Source of the DNA: Melghirimyces thermohalophilus | Lineage (GTDB): Bacteria > Bacillota > Bacilli > Thermoactinomycetales > DSM-45169 | NCBI RefSeq assembly: GCF_900102685.1 | Contig: NZ_FMZA01000003.1 | Coordinates: forward strand, 62,001 to 126,000 | Length of the DNA: 64,000 bases | Reading direction: 5' to 3' | Part shown: in pieces, positions 42,413 through 53,404 of the stretch | How the letters are laid out: each line of letters opens with the position of its first letter | How positions within the stretch are numbered: the first letter of the stretch is position 1 | Translations under genes and position numbers: made by a program | The notes under the pieces: model-generated | What the model was told of the DNA's origin: nothing | The model's database searches: none | Seen by the model: only the letters and a program-made list of their open reading frames with translations

Positions 42413-43507
42413 ATGGGCGAGTGGGAGGAACGAATCGGCTTGGTGGCGATGCACCAAATTCGCGGGGTTGGCTGGCACACGCTGGATAAATTGAGGCGGT
42501 TAGGTTGGGATCCAGGGCGGCAACCGACAGATGCGGAGCTGAATCGATGGAAACGGGAGATCCCCGGTGGGACAGTGGCTCGGATTGGTGAAAGATGGAC
42601 AGCGGATTTTATTGATAAAGTGGACAAGGAGCTTGCAGTAAGACAGATTCAACCGGTGACGCTGTTGGACGAAGAATATCCGCCCATGCTGGGACAACTG
42701 CCACAGCCGCCCTGGGTGTTATATGTGCGGGGAGAAGTCTCCCTCTTATCTGAAACTTGTCTAGCGGTGGTAGGGAGTCGTAAGCCGACATCCTACGGCA
42801 GGCGGGTCACCCGTCAACTGTCCCGGGAGATGGCTGCCCGAGGCTGGACTGTGGTCAGCGGCCTCGCAACAGGGGTGGATGGAGAAGCCCATCGGGCCGC
42901 CCTGGAGGCCAAAGGGAAGACCATCGCTGTGATGGGGTGTGGGGTGGATGTGGTTTATCCCCGGCATCATCGTGATTTATATAAAAAGTTGGTCCACGAG
43001 GGGGCAGTTGTCTCCGAGGTGCCGCCGGGGACCGAGCCCCACCCGGGCCTTTTTCCCCAGCGAAACCGTATTATCAGCGGGTTAAGCTATGGCACCTTAG
43101 TGACGGAAGCGGCGGAGAAAAGCGGCTCCTTGATTACTGCCCACTACAGTTTGGAACAAGGCCGGGAGGTGTTTTCTGTTCCTGGGCTGATCACCTCGGC
43201 TCTCAGCCGGGGAACCAATCAACTGATCCAGCAGGGGGCTAAACCCATCCTTCAGGTGGAAGATATCCTGGAGGAATTTCCCTATCTGAAACCGGACCCT
43301 CCCAGGGAATCGGAAAGTCCTGGTAAAGTAGCTGTAAGTGAGGCGGAAGACCAGCTGTTGGCTCTGCTGAAAGAGGAGCCGATTCATCTCGATCAATTAG
43401 CGGAGCATTCCGGACAGCCAGTCACTGAAATTCATCAACACTTGCTCTCTCTTCAGGTGAAAGGCTTGATCCGGCAACTGCCCGGGGCTCAATTTGTGCG
43501 GGTATGA
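42413..43507 (+). CDS. dprA: DNA-processing protein DprA (Smf)
   Basis: Loads RecA on incoming single-stranded DNA during transformation. 364 residues. The Rossmann-like core shows V-V-G-S-R-K-P-T-S-Y-G, V-V-S-G-L-A-T-G-V-D-G-E-A-H, M-G-C-G-V-D, F-P-Q-R-N-R-I-I-S-G-L and A-H-Y-S-L-E-Q-G-R-E-V-F. A helical SAM-like domain precedes it and a winged-helix domain follows. Start at ATG 42413, after AGGAGGG; an earlier frame through sucD's end is a shadow. Same position as smf before topA in B. subtilis. Confidence 0.96.
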   Translation: MGEWEERIGLVAMHQIRGVGWHTLDKLRRLGWDPGRQPTDAELNRWKREIPGGTVARIGERWTADFIDKVDKELAVRQIQPVTLLDEEYPPMLGQLPQPPWVLYVRGEVSLLSETCLAVVGSRKPTSYGRRVTRQLSREMAARGWTVVSGLATGVDGEAHRAALEAKGKTIAVMGCGVDVVYPRHHRDLYKKLVHEGAVVSEVPPGTEPHPGLFPQRNRIISGLSYGTLVTEAAEKSGSLITAHYSLEQGREVFSVPGLITSALSRGTNQLIQQGAKPILQVEDILEEFPYLKPDPPRESESPGKVAVSEAEDQLLALLKEEPIHLDQLAEHSGQPVTEIHQHLLSLQVKGLIRQLPGAQFVRV

Positions 43508-43604
43508 AGTATGCGATCATCTAAATTTGTTTGACAGGTTATTCGTTTATAGCAAGCTTCCATCTTCCTTCGTATTGTAAGAATAAGAAAGGAGTGAAGT
43601 GGAA

Positions 43605-43844
43605 GTGAAAAAAGCACAGTTAGTGCGCAAATCACAGGCCTTTCCTGTCCCCCGGGGCCGAACGTTTAATCTGTCGTGTGACAATTTTAACACGCAAGTC
43701 GCTCGGATTCGGTTAAGGAGAGGAGATTTTATTCGGGTGACCTGCCGGGGTCGGACGGCCTTGGTTTTCAACTCGTTCTTCGGTTTTAACCGGGGGAGAG
43801 TCAACCTGCGCCAGGGAGAGTGGATCAACTTCTTCGGAACTTAA
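43605..43844 (+). CDS. Small basic hypothetical protein
   Basis: About 80 residues, arginine-rich, beta-rich by eye (S-C-D-N-F-N, R-L-R-R-G-D-F-I-R-V, R-G-R-V-N-L-R-Q-G-E-W-I-N-F). Start either GTG 43599 or 43605, after AAAGGAG. No family recognised. It sits in the dprA-topA gap, where B. subtilis has no gene. Confidence 0.55.
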   Translation: MKKAQLVRKSQAFPVPRGRTFNLSCDNFNTQVARIRLRRGDFIRVTCRGRTALVFNSFFGFNRGRVNLRQGEWINFFGT

Positions 43845-44088
43845 TCCAACCTCCCCTTGCCAATCACCTTCAGCTATGAACAGCTCCTTGTTCATGGCTT
43901 TTTTTACTGAATAAAAGCTGCAAAGGATCCTGCATGTCTGCTGGAGGAGGATCATAACATAAGGTAAAAATATGAATATTTTTCGACAATTATTGTAAGC
44001 GATTCCACATTGGCGGCAGGACTTAGAGTGCGGATATGGAATTGAGTAGCACAAGGAGTTGAATACCGGTAAAAGGGGGGCCATCGAT

Positions 44089-44235
44089 ATGAACATCATG
44101 ATCGGATTTGGAATTCTCATTTTTTTGATGTTTTTCACATCTTTGGTAGGAGGGTTATGGTGGCTAGCCCAGACCGAAAGTCGTCAGGAAAAGATGGAGG
44201 AATCTCTCCCTGAAAAGAATCAGAAGCAGGTTTGA
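44089..44235 (+). CDS. Small single-pass membrane protein (48 aa)
   Basis: ATG at 44089 after AAAAGGGGGG. One hydrophobic segment (about 4-27, including L-M-F-F-T-S-L-V-G-G-L-W-W-L-A) is followed by a charged cytoplasmic tail (K-M-E-E-S and E-K-N-Q-K). A terminator follows at 44259. Function unknown. Confidence 0.6.
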   Translation: MNIMIGFGILIFLMFFTSLVGGLWWLAQTESRQEKMEESLPEKNQKQV

Positions 44236-44258
44236 AGGTTTTTGTGGTAAGATAGACA

Positions 44259-44303
44259 AACACCGACCGCTTCGAAGCCACTCTCATTCGAAGCGGTTTT
44301 CCT
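44259..44303 (+). terminator. Terminator between small membrane gene and topA
   Basis: ACCGCTTCGAA, loop, TTCGAAGCGGTTTTCC; 10-11 bp stem. Confidence 0.75.
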
Positions 44304-44527
44304 TTGTTACGGTATGAACTCGCCAACGAGGTATGATGGCTGGAAAAAGCGGAAACAGTGTTGCTATATAAATGGAAGGTACGGCACATTCTCGGCAAAG
44401 TTGCTTCCCGTATTGGGAATTTGATATGGTACAATAGCTATTCATTCTTTACCATAGGGAAGGATTTGGTTATCTTCCTGTGGAATCTCGAAGAATCGAT
44501 TGTCAGTTTTTGAGGGGAGGACGAGAG

Positions 44528-46603
44528 ATGGCCGATTCACTCGTCATCGTCGAATCACCCGCCAAGGCGAAAACCATCGGCAAGTATTTGGGAAAGAAAT
44601 ATATTGTCAAAGCGTCGATGGGACATGTGCGGGACCTGCCCAAAAGTCAATGGGGCGTTGATACGAATAACCATTTTAAACCGAAATATATCACCATCCG
44701 GGGCAAGGGAGAGGTTTTAAAAGAGCTCCGGAAAGCCAAAAAAAAGGTGAAGCGGGTCTACTTGGCCGCCGACCCCGATCGGGAAGGGGAGGCGATCGCT
44801 TATCATCTGGCTCACAGCCTCAACCTGGAATTGGATGATGAATGCCGGGTGGTCTTTAATGAGATTACCAAGCAGGCGGTCAAGGATGCGTTTAAGCATC
44901 CCCGCAAAATCGACATGGACCTGGTCGAAGCGCAACAGGCCCGTCGTATTTTAGACCGGTTAGTCGGTTACGGAATCAGCCCGGTCCTGTGGAAAAAGGT
45001 GAAAAAGGGGCTGTCTGCCGGGCGGGTGCAATCGGTGGCGGTCAAAATGATTATCGACCGGGAAAATGAGATTCGCAACTTTAAACCGGAAGAGTATTGG
45101 ACCGTGACCGCTGTCTTGGAAGCCGACGGAGAACTCTTTGAAGCCAAGTTTTACGGTTACGGCAAGAAAAAAGAGGAATTAAAAAGCAAAGACGATGTGG
45201 ACGGGTTGCTGGCGGCGATTAAAGGCAAGCGATATGTGGTGCAGACGGTAAAGAAAAGTGAACGACGGCGTAATCCGGCTCCGCCCTTTATCACCAGTTC
45301 GCTGCAGCAGGAAGCGGCTCGGAAGCTCAATTTTCGAGCAGGCAAGACAATGGCTGTCGCCCAGCAACTTTATGAAGGGGTGGACTTAGGCAAAAAAGAA
45401 GGAACCGTGGGTCTGATCACCTATATGCGAACGGACTCCACCCGCATCTCCGAGACGGCTCGTACTGAGGCTCGGGAGTATATCCAAAAAGAATTTGGGG
45501 ACGCTTATGCTCCGCAGAAGCCCCGAACCCACAAAAAACAGGCCGGGGCCCAGGATGCCCACGAGGCAATTCGACCCACTTCTACGCTGAGAACGCCGAA
45601 GGCGATGAAAGCGTATCTTTCCCGGGATCAGTTTCGACTGTACAAACTGATCTGGGAGCGGTTTGTCGCCAGTCAAATGGCGCCCGCTGTTCTGGACGCC
45701 ATTTCTGCTGATATTCGTGTAGGGGAAGCGATCTTCCGCGCCACCGGATCCAAAGTGAAATTCCCTGGTTTTATGAAAGTGTATATCGAGGGGAATGACG
45801 ACGGCAAAAAAGAGGAAGCGAAGTTTCTTCCACCCTTGGAAGAAGGACAGAAGCTGAAAAAGAAATCCCTGGATCCCAAACAACACTTTACCCAGCCTCC
45901 GCCCCGATATACCGAGGCGCGCCTGGTGAAAACGCTGGAGGAGAAAGGGATTGGCCGACCCAGCACCTATGCTCCAATCCTGGATACGATCCAAAAACGA
46001 GGCTACGTGGTGTTGGAGGATCGACGGTTTGTTCCCTCGGAACTGGGTGAAATCGTCATCTCGCTGATGGAGGAGTTTTTCCCGGAGATATTAGATGTGG
46101 AATTTACGGTCAGTATGGAAGAACAGCTGGACCATATCGAAGAGGGCAAGGTGGATTGGGTCCAGATCCTGGAAAGATTTTATGAGCAGTTTAAAAAACG
46201 GCTGGAAGTGGCCGAAGAAGAGATGAAAGAAGTGGAGATCAAAGATGAGGTCTCCGATGAGGTCTGTGAAAAGTGCGGCAGTCCCATGGTGTATAAATTT
46301 GGGCGTTACGGCAAGTTTCTGGCCTGTTCCGCTTTTCCTGATTGCCGAAATACCAAACCGATCCTCAAATCGACTGGGGTGACCTGCCCCGATTGCAAGC
46401 AAGGAGAGATTGTGGAAAGGAAGACCAAAAAGCGGCGAACCTTTTATGGGTGTGGTCGCTATCCGGAATGCGAATTCGTTTCCTGGGACAAACCCGTCCC
46501 CCGTCCCTGTCCCCGGTGCAATCATTTGATGGTGGAAAAGCGTAGAAAAAAAGGTACCTTGATCAAATGTACGGAGTGTGATTATCAAGAAGAAAAGAAT
46601 TAA
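44528..46603 (+). CDS. topA: DNA topoisomerase I
   Basis: Type IA topoisomerase relaxing negative supercoils. 691 residues: Toprim domain ([21 protein letters not shown]), active-site Tyr near 299 in [11 protein letters not shown], and three C-terminal four-Cys zinc motifs beginning C-E-K-C, C-P-D-C and C-P-R-C. Start at ATG 44528 after GGGAGGACGAG; the frame extends 16 codons upstream without homology. trmFO follows after 14 bases. Confidence 0.98.
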   Translation: MADSLVIVESPAKAKTIGKYLGKKYIVKASMGHVRDLPKSQWGVDTNNHFKPKYITIRGKGEVLKELRKAKKKVKRVYLAADPDREGEAIAYHLAHSLNLELDDECRVVFNEITKQAVKDAFKHPRKIDMDLVEAQQARRILDRLVGYGISPVLWKKVKKGLSAGRVQSVAVKMIIDRENEIRNFKPEEYWTVTAVLEADGELFEAKFYGYGKKKEELKSKDDVDGLLAAIKGKRYVVQTVKKSERRRNPAPPFITSSLQQEAARKLNFRAGKTMAVAQQLYEGVDLGKKEGTVGLITYMRTDSTRISETARTEAREYIQKEFGDAYAPQKPRTHKKQAGAQDAHEAIRPTSTLRTPKAMKAYLSRDQFRLYKLIWERFVASQMAPAVLDAISADIRVGEAIFRATGSKVKFPGFMKVYIEGNDDGKKEEAKFLPPLEEGQKLKKKSLDPKQHFTQPPPRYTEARLVKTLEEKGIGRPSTYAPILDTIQKRGYVVLEDRRFVPSELGEIVISLMEEFFPEILDVEFTVSMEEQLDHIEEGKVDWVQILERFYEQFKKRLEVAEEEMKEVEIKDEVSDEVCEKCGSPMVYKFGRYGKFLACSAFPDCRNTKPILKSTGVTCPDCKQGEIVERKTKKRRTFYGCGRYPECEFVSWDKPVPRPCPRCNHLMVEKRRKKGTLIKCTECDYQEEKN

Positions 46604-46617
46604 AGGAGGTAGAGACT

Positions 46618-47949
46618 ATGACCGACCAACCAGTAACCGTGATCGGCGCGGGGTTGGCTGGGAGTGAGGCGGCGTGGCAGCTTGCCCGCCGCGGAGTACC
46701 GGTCCGCCTCGTGGAAATGCGTCCCGAAAAGCAGACGCCCGCCCATCGGACGGGGCAGTTTGCTGAATTGGTTTGCAGCAACTCTTTTCGGTCCAACGCT
46801 CCCACTAACGCCGTCGGCGTTTTAAAGGAAGAGATGCGCCAGCTTGGCTCCCTGATTATCAAATCTGCGGACAAGAATGCGGTGCCCGCCGGTGGTGCAC
46901 TCGCTGTGGACCGAGATCGTTTTTCCGACGCTGTCACCGAAACGTTGCAGAGCCATGAAAAGGTTGAATTCGTCGGTCGAGAAATTCAAGATATTCCCGA
47001 CGGGATCACTATTATCGCGACGGGACCGCTCACCTCCGATGCCTTGTCGGAAAACATTCGCAGGTTGACGGGGGAAGAGTATCTGTACTTTTACGATGCT
47101 GCTGCTCCGATCGTGGAGAAGGATAGCATCGATATGGACAAAGTCTTTGTCGCCTCCCGATATGATAAAGGGGAGGCGGCCTATATCAATTGTCCCATGA
47201 CCGAAGAGGAATTCAATCGCTTTTACGAGGCGCTGATTTCGGCGGAAGTCACCCCGTTGAAGCGATTTGAAAAGGAAATCTATTTTGAAGGGTGCATGCC
47301 GATCGAAGTGATGGGGAAGCGGGGGAGAAAAACCGTCCTCCATGGGCCGATGAAGCCGGTCGGTCTCACCGATCCGCGGACGGGCCAAACTCCATATGCC
47401 GTGGTTCAACTTCGTCAGGACAACGGAGCGGGAACCCTCTACAATTTGGTTGGCTTTCAAACCCATATGAAATGGGGAGAGCAGAAGCGCATTATTCGGA
47501 TGATCCCCGGGCTCGAACAGGCGGAAATCGTCCGCTACGGGGTGATGCACCGGAATACCTTCCTCAATTCCCCCCGTGCGTTGCGACCGACTTATCAGTC
47601 CCGCCACCGGGAGGATCTCTTCTTCGCCGGTCAGATGACCGGTGTTGAAGGATATGTGGAATCGGCGGCAGCGGGGCTGATCGCTGGTATCAATGCCGCT
47701 CGACTCGCCATGGGGGAAGAGCCTGTGGTTTTTCCCCACGAAACCGCGATGGGAAGTCTCGCCCGGTATATCACATCGGCGGATCCCGACCATTTTCAGC
47801 CGATGAACGCGAATTTCGGGCTGTTCCCACCGTTGTCAAAACGGATTAAGTCCAAACGGGAGCGGAACATGAAATATGCGGAACGGGCCGTAGCGTCGAT
47901 GGCTCGATTTGCACAACGGTTGAATCCTGTGAGCCGTTTATCCGGTTGA
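46618..47949 (+). CDS. trmFO: Methylenetetrahydrofolate-tRNA-(uracil-5-)-methyltransferase TrmFO
   Basis: Folate/FAD-dependent methylation of tRNA U54. 443 residues. N-terminal FAD motif [10 protein letters not shown] (about 10-19), then [10 protein letters not shown] (one catalytic Cys) and the second conserved region Y-F-E-G-C-M-P-I-E with the other Cys. ATG at 46618 follows AAAGGAGGT. In operon with topA as in B. subtilis (gid). Confidence 0.97.
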   Translation: MTDQPVTVIGAGLAGSEAAWQLARRGVPVRLVEMRPEKQTPAHRTGQFAELVCSNSFRSNAPTNAVGVLKEEMRQLGSLIIKSADKNAVPAGGALAVDRDRFSDAVTETLQSHEKVEFVGREIQDIPDGITIIATGPLTSDALSENIRRLTGEEYLYFYDAAAPIVEKDSIDMDKVFVASRYDKGEAAYINCPMTEEEFNRFYEALISAEVTPLKRFEKEIYFEGCMPIEVMGKRGRKTVLHGPMKPVGLTDPRTGQTPYAVVQLRQDNGAGTLYNLVGFQTHMKWGEQKRIIRMIPGLEQAEIVRYGVMHRNTFLNSPRALRPTYQSRHREDLFFAGQMTGVEGYVESAAAGLIAGINAARLAMGEEPVVFPHETAMGSLARYITSADPDHFQPMNANFGLFPPLSKRIKSKRERNMKYAERAVASMARFAQRLNPVSRLSG

Positions 47950-47950
47950 A

Positions 47951-47985
47951 TCGGAACCAGGACCGAATTCGGTCCTGGTTCAACT
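47951..47985 (+). terminator. Stem-loop after trmFO
   Basis: GAACCAGGACCG, loop AATT, CGGTCCTGGTTC; perfect stem but no T-run, so termination strength is uncertain. Confidence 0.55.
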
Positions 47986-48025
47986 TAAGTGTCAGAATGT
48001 TACAACAAAATATCCTCCTCCTGCC

Positions 48026-48055
48026 TTGCGACGGCCAAACCCTGTGTGATACGAT
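48026..48055 (+). promoter_or_regulatory. Putative promoter of hslV-hslU-codY
   Basis: TTGCGA (48026-48031), 18-base spacer, TACGAT (48050-48055). Leader about 130 bases, containing the attenuator-like hairpin at 48129. Confidence 0.45.
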
Positions 48056-48128
48056 GGGATAGAGTTTGGAATTGGGAACCTTTGACACTTTTTTGAAGGA
48101 AAAAATGAACAGCCCAATTCAGAAATAA

Positions 48129-48152
48129 AACGGCGTCATCCGCTGTTTTTTT
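48129..48152 (+). terminator. Attenuator-like terminator in the hslV leader
   Basis: ACGGCG, loop TCATC, CGCTGT followed by TTTTTTC. A short stem just upstream of the hslV ribosome binding site; possible transcription attenuation. Confidence 0.5.
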
Positions 48153-48192
48153 CTTCCCGCGCCGGAAGATAAGCAACAAGGGGGCCAATTGA

Positions 48193-48732
48193 TTGGAAAG
48201 CATGCACGCGACGACGATTTTTGCTATTCGTCACAAGGGATCCGGAGCCATGGCCGGTGACGGTCAAGTCACCTTCGGAAATCAGATGGTGATGAAACAC
48301 CGTGCCAAAAAAGTGCGCCGTCTCTACCGCGGTCAAGTGGTGGCCGGGTTTGCCGGCTCTGTAGCCGATGCTGTCACCCTTTTTGAGAAATTTGAGTCCA
48401 AACTGGAGGAATTTCACGGTAACCTGCCGCGAGCGGCGGTTGAACTGGCTAAGGAGTGGCGGGCGGACAAGGTGTTGCGTCGATTGGAAGCGATGCTGGT
48501 GGTGATGGATAAGAAGAATCTCCTGTTGGTGTCCGGTACCGGAGAAGTGATCGAACCTGACGACGGGATGATGGCGATCGGGTCTGGCGGGAGTTTCGCC
48601 CTTTCGGCCGGGCGAGCCCTCCATCGGTACGCACCGGAGTTGTCTGCTCGGGAGATCGCTGAGGCTGCATTAACCATCGCCTCTGAAATCTGCGTGTTTA
48701 CCAATGATCAAATCTTGTTGGAGGAGGTGTGA
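48193..48732 (+). CDS. hslV: ATP-dependent protease subunit HslV (ClpQ)
   Basis: Proteolytic subunit of HslUV. Matches the family from [10 protein letters not shown] onward, with [12 protein letters not shown] and [17 protein letters not shown] at 48193 (M-E-S-M-H) is eight bases after AAGGGGG, whereas ATG at 48202 is 17 bases away, so TTG is chosen. This gives the four-residue pre-sequence before H-A-T-T seen in Bacillus ClpQ. B. subtilis ClpQ uses an N-terminal Ser; here Ser3 or the Thr pair are the candidates. 179 residues. Confidence 0.93.
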   Translation: MESMHATTIFAIRHKGSGAMAGDGQVTFGNQMVMKHRAKKVRRLYRGQVVAGFAGSVADAVTLFEKFESKLEEFHGNLPRAAVELAKEWRADKVLRRLEAMLVVMDKKNLLLVSGTGEVIEPDDGMMAIGSGGSFALSAGRALHRYAPELSAREIAEAALTIASEICVFTNDQILLEEV

Positions 48733-48735
48733 CCG

Positions 48736-50154
48736 ATGACCCCGACCCCTGAACAGAAACGGCAGCAATGGACGCCCCGCCAGATCGTGGCGGAGCTGGA
48801 TAAATACATTGTGGGGCAGAATAAAGCGAAGCGAGCGGTGGCTGTCGCCTTGAGAAATCGTTACCGGAGAACACTGCTGCCGGAAGATCTGCGCGACGAG
48901 GTCGTCCCCAAAAACATTCTGATGATCGGTCCCACCGGTGTCGGAAAAACGGAAATCGCCCGCCGCCTGGCCAGTTTGGTCGGCGCTCCTTTTGCCAAGG
49001 TGGAAGCGACCAAATTTACAGAGGTCGGATACGTCGGCCGAGATGTGGAATCGATGGTTCGGGACCTGATGGAGACAGCGATCCGCATCGTTAAGGCGGA
49101 AAAGTTGGAGGATGTAAAAGAAAAAGCCGAGGAGTTGGCGGATGAAAAGATCGTCAACCTGTTGGTACCGTCTAAGCGGGGAACGGACTCCTTTAAAAAC
49201 CCCCTTGAGATGCTGTTCAACTCGGCGAAAGACGAGCGGGATACCGGCGGTGAAGCGGCGGAGAAGAACCAGGATCTGGAACAGAAACGGCGCAAGGTCC
49301 GCTTTCAGTTGAAGAGCGGGGATCTGGAAGATAAAGTGATCGAGATCGAAGTGGAAGATCAGCCGCCGATGATGGATATGTTCGCCGGGTCCGGTGTGGA
49401 GCAGATGGGTATCAACATGCAGGAGATGCTGGGTCAGTTTATGCCGAAAAAGACGAAAAAGCGGCGGCTGCCGATACGCGAAGCCCGAAAAGTGCTGATT
49501 CAGGAAGAGGGGCAGAAGCTGATCGATATGGATCAGGTTCAGCAGGAAGCCTTGAACCGGGTGGAACAAACAGGGATCATCTTTATCGATGAAGTGGATA
49601 AAATCGCCGGTAAAGACCGCCAAGGGGGGCCCGATGTGTCCCGGGAGGGAGTACAACGGGACATCCTGCCCATCGTTGAGGGATCGACGGTGATGACCAA
49701 ATACGGGCCGGTCAAGACGGATCATATCCTGTTTATCGCCGCGGGGGCTTTTCATGCCGCCAAGCCTTCCGAAATGATTCCGGAATTGCAAGGCCGCTTT
49801 CCGATTCGGGTGGAATTGACAGACTTGTCGACAGAGGATTTCATCCGCATTTTGACGGAGCCCAAAGGCGCCCTGTTAAAACAGTACACGGCCCTGCTGG
49901 AGACCGAGGGGATTCAGGTTAAGTTTACCGATGATGCGATCAGGGAGATCGCCCGGCTTGCGGCGGATGTGAACCAAGGGACGGAAAATATCGGTGCGCG
50001 CCGTCTGCACACCATGATGGAACGGCTGTTAGAGGAACTATCTTACGAAGCACCGGAGATTACATTGGATGAAGTTCAGATCACACCTGAATATGTTCGG
50101 GAACGTTTGGGTGATATTGTGGAAAACAGGGATTTGAGCCAATTCATTTTGTAA
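48736..50154 (+). CDS. hslU: HslU (ClpY) ATPase
   Basis: AAA+ unfoldase partner of HslV. 472 residues. Walker [10 protein letters not shown] near 64-72, the pore G-Y-V-G-R-D, an inserted I-domain (about 110-250, acidic and Met-rich), Walker [10 protein letters not shown] and the sensor region G-A-F-H. ATG follows GGAGGAGG after three bases past the hslV stop. Then codY. Confidence 0.97.
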   Translation: MTPTPEQKRQQWTPRQIVAELDKYIVGQNKAKRAVAVALRNRYRRTLLPEDLRDEVVPKNILMIGPTGVGKTEIARRLASLVGAPFAKVEATKFTEVGYVGRDVESMVRDLMETAIRIVKAEKLEDVKEKAEELADEKIVNLLVPSKRGTDSFKNPLEMLFNSAKDERDTGGEAAEKNQDLEQKRRKVRFQLKSGDLEDKVIEIEVEDQPPMMDMFAGSGVEQMGINMQEMLGQFMPKKTKKRRLPIREARKVLIQEEGQKLIDMDQVQQEALNRVEQTGIIFIDEVDKIAGKDRQGGPDVSREGVQRDILPIVEGSTVMTKYGPVKTDHILFIAAGAFHAAKPSEMIPELQGRFPIRVELTDLSTEDFIRILTEPKGALLKQYTALLETEGIQVKFTDDAIREIARLAADVNQGTENIGARRLHTMMERLLEELSYEAPEITLDEVQITPEYVRERLGDIVENRDLSQFIL

Positions 50155-50171
50155 GGAGTGTGTAGCAGGAA

Positions 50172-50951
50172 ATGGACCTGTTGAGTAAAGCGCGGGAGAT
50201 TAACAGTCTCCTGCAAAAAACAGGAGGGCAGGCTGTCAGTTTTAAAGAGATGGCCGAAGTTCTCGGAGAGATTATCTTGGCCAACATTTACGTCGTCAGC
50301 CGAAAGGGTAAGATTCTCGGTTTTGGTGTGGCCCAGGAATACGATGACGATGAACTGTATCAGGGGGTTCTCCGGGAAGGGCGTCTTCCCGAGAGCTACA
50401 ACGACTTGTTAAAATCGGTGCGTGAGACGGCAGCCAACCTGGATGAAACCAGTGAATACAGTTTCACCCACCAGGTCACCGGCCGCAACGAACATCGCTT
50501 TACTACCATCGTCCCCATCATCGGCGGCGGCGATCGGTTGGGAACTTTGCTGCTGACCCGGTTTGATCAACCCTTTGTGGAAGATGACCTGGTTCTGGCT
50601 GAATACGGTGCCACTGTGGTCGGGATGGAGATTCTTCAGATGAAAGCGGAACAGGCGGAAGAGGAAGCCCGCAACCGGGCGATGGTCCAACTGGCCGTCG
50701 ATTCGCTTTCCTACAGCGAGCTGGAAGCGGTGGAGCATATTTTTGAAGAGCTGGATGGGATGGAAGGAATCCTCGTGGCCAGCAAGGTGGCAGACCGAGC
50801 CGGCATCACCCGTTCAGTTATCGTCAACGCCCTTCGCAAACTGGAGAGTGCGGGGGTGATCGATTCCCGTTCCCTCGGGATGAAGGGTACCCATATCAAA
50901 GTGTTGAATGAAAAGTTGATTCCAGCCTTGGAAAAATTGAAGCGGTCTTGA
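50172..50951 (+). CDS. codY: Global transcription repressor CodY
   Basis: GTP- and branched-chain-amino-acid-responsive repressor. 259 residues: N-terminal GAF-like sensor ([17 protein letters not shown]) and C-terminal winged helix with [20 protein letters not shown], the CodY recognition helix. Same place as in B. subtilis, after clpQ-clpY. ATG is preceded by AAGGAGTGTG. Confidence 0.98.
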   Translation: MDLLSKAREINSLLQKTGGQAVSFKEMAEVLGEIILANIYVVSRKGKILGFGVAQEYDDDELYQGVLREGRLPESYNDLLKSVRETAANLDETSEYSFTHQVTGRNEHRFTTIVPIIGGGDRLGTLLLTRFDQPFVEDDLVLAEYGATVVGMEILQMKAEQAEEEARNRAMVQLAVDSLSYSELEAVEHIFEELDGMEGILVASKVADRAGITRSVIVNALRKLESAGVIDSRSLGMKGTHIKVLNEKLIPALEKLKRS

Positions 50952-50997
50952 GAAGAAGGAACCTCCAAAAAAACTTCTCGCAATTTGCCCCTTCACC

Positions 50998-51027
50998 TTG
51001 CGGGGGCGGATTTGAGTGTGGTATATT
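50998..51027 (+). promoter_or_regulatory. Putative rpsB promoter
   Basis: TTGCGG (50998-51003), 18-base spacer, TATATT (51022-51027). The ~90-base GC-rich leader up to the rpsB RBS (AAAGGAGGA) contains possible stems, but I recognise no known ribosomal leader. Confidence 0.45.
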
Positions 51028-51136
51028 AATCAGCGGTGTTGAATACACACGTCGGGGAATGCGCCCGGTCGGTGCCGGAGACGGTCCCGGTTGCAGCGGA
51101 TCCCGACGGAGGAATAACCAAAAGGAGGAATGGAAT

Positions 51137-51838
51137 ATGGCGGTTGTTTCCATGAAACAACTATTAGAAGCGGGTGTTCACTTCGGGCATCAGACCCGTC
51201 GCTGGAACCCCAAGATGGAAAAATACATTTTTACCGAACGGAATGGGATCTACATCATCGACCTGCAGAAGACGGTCCGGATGATGGAAGATGCCTATAA
51301 TTATGTGCGCGATTTAGCGGCTAATGACGGCAAGATCCTGTTCGTGGGAACGAAAAAACAAGCTCAGGACGCTGTCCGGGAAGAAGCCGAACGCTCCGAT
51401 ATGTTTTATGTCAACCACCGCTGGCTCGGTGGTACGCTGACCAACTTCCAGACGATTCGCCGGCGCATTAACCGGTTGCACCAACTGGAAGTGATGGAAG
51501 AGGACGGCACCTTTGACGTACTTCCCAAAAAAGAAGTCGTCATGCTGAACAAAGAAAAGGCTCGTCTGGAGAAGTTTCTCGGCGGCATCAAACACATGAA
51601 AGAACTTCCTGACGCCGTCTTCATTATCGACCCCCGCAAGGAACGCATTGCCGTGGCGGAAGCCCGCAAGCTGGGGATTCCGATTATCGCGATCGTCGAT
51701 ACCAACTGCGATCCCGATGAGATTGACCACATCATTCCCGGTAACGATGACGCGATCCGTGCGGTCCGGCTGTTCACTTCCAAGATGGCTGATGCGGTTT
51801 TGGAAGGGAAGCAGGGAGAGCAAACGACTGCGTCCTGA
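51137..51838 (+). CDS. rpsB: 30S ribosomal protein S2
   Basis: 233 residues with the S2 signatures [30 protein letters not shown] and [13 protein letters not shown]. The frame is open 63 codons upstream through the leader; ATG 51137 after AAAGGAGGA is the true start. Confidence 0.99.
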   Translation: MAVVSMKQLLEAGVHFGHQTRRWNPKMEKYIFTERNGIYIIDLQKTVRMMEDAYNYVRDLAANDGKILFVGTKKQAQDAVREEAERSDMFYVNHRWLGGTLTNFQTIRRRINRLHQLEVMEEDGTFDVLPKKEVVMLNKEKARLEKFLGGIKHMKELPDAVFIIDPRKERIAVAEARKLGIPIIAIVDTNCDPDEIDHIIPGNDDAIRAVRLFTSKMADAVLEGKQGEQTTAS

Positions 51839-51850
51839 TTGAGGAACAAA

Positions 51851-51885
51851 CGGGGTGGCCACGGGATGCGTGACCACCCTTTTTA
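51851..51885 (+). terminator. Terminator/attenuator between rpsB and tsf
   Basis: GGGTGGCCAC, loop, GTG-A-CCACCC followed by TTTTTAT. It may tune the ratio of S2 to EF-Ts. Confidence 0.8.
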
Positions 51886-51913
51886 TACGATGATTATTTA
51901 ATGGGAGGAATAC

Positions 51914-52567
51914 ATGATGGCGATCAGTGCTGCACAAGTGAAAGAGCTGCGCGAAAAAACCGGCGCAGGTATGATGGATTGTAAAAAAGTGCTTCAAGAA
52001 GCAGACGGCGATATGGACAAGGCTGTGGAACTGCTTCGGGAAAAAGGGATGGCGAAAGCTGAGAAAAAATCGGACCGGATCGCCGCCGAAGGTTTGGTGG
52101 ACTCCTACATACACGCCGGGGGACGGATTGGTGTGCTGGTAGAGGTCAATTGCGAAACGGACTTTGTGGCCAAAACCGATGACTTTAAATCTTTTGTCCG
52201 GGATATTGCGATGCAGATCGCCGCGATGAATCCTCAGTATGTGCGTCGTGAGGATGTGCCGGAGGAAGAAGTGGAAAAAGAGCGGGAAGTGCTGAGGACG
52301 CAAGCCCTTCAGGAAGGGAAGCCGGAGCACATCGTGGACAAGATGGTGGAAGGCCGTCTCGGCAAATACTTTGAAAAAATTGTGTTGATGGAGCAGCCCT
52401 ACATCAAGGACGGCGATCTAACGATCGAAAAGCTGGTGAAAGAAAAGATCGCCAAAATCGGCGAGAATATTTCTATTCGCCGCTTTGTGCGTTATGAACT
52501 GGGTGAAGGGCTGGAAAAACGGGAAGACGACTTTGCCTCCGAAGTGATGTCCCAGGTGAAACAGTAA
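51914..52567 (+). CDS. tsf: Elongation factor Ts
   Basis: Nucleotide exchange factor for EF-Tu. 217 residues, the short form. [16 protein letters not shown] and C-E-T-D-F-V-A-K (T-D-F-V contacts EF-Tu) are present. Start ATG 51914 or 51917; GGGAGG suits both. Confidence 0.98.
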   Translation: MMAISAAQVKELREKTGAGMMDCKKVLQEADGDMDKAVELLREKGMAKAEKKSDRIAAEGLVDSYIHAGGRIGVLVEVNCETDFVAKTDDFKSFVRDIAMQIAAMNPQYVRREDVPEEEVEKEREVLRTQALQEGKPEHIVDKMVEGRLGKYFEKIVLMEQPYIKDGDLTIEKLVKEKIAKIGENISIRRFVRYELGEGLEKREDDFASEVMSQVKQ

Positions 52568-52577
52568 CTCGGACGTT

Positions 52578-52611
52578 TGATGGGGGAACACGTCGTGTTC
52601 CCTTTTTTCAA
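52578..52611 (+). terminator. Terminator after tsf
   Basis: GGGGAACAC, loop GTC, GTGTTCCCTTTTTTC. Confidence 0.85.
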
Positions 52612-52633
52612 GGCGGAAAGAGAGGATCCTTAA

Positions 52634-53404
<771 letters not shown>

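Noticed and set aside
48670-49791. 373-codon minus-strand frame opposite hslU
   Set aside because: Antisense shadow of a clear housekeeping gene in GC-rich DNA; no domain.
51314-52330. 338-codon minus-strand frame opposite rpsB/tsf
   Set aside because: Antisense shadow, His/Phe-rich composition typical of reversed coding DNA.
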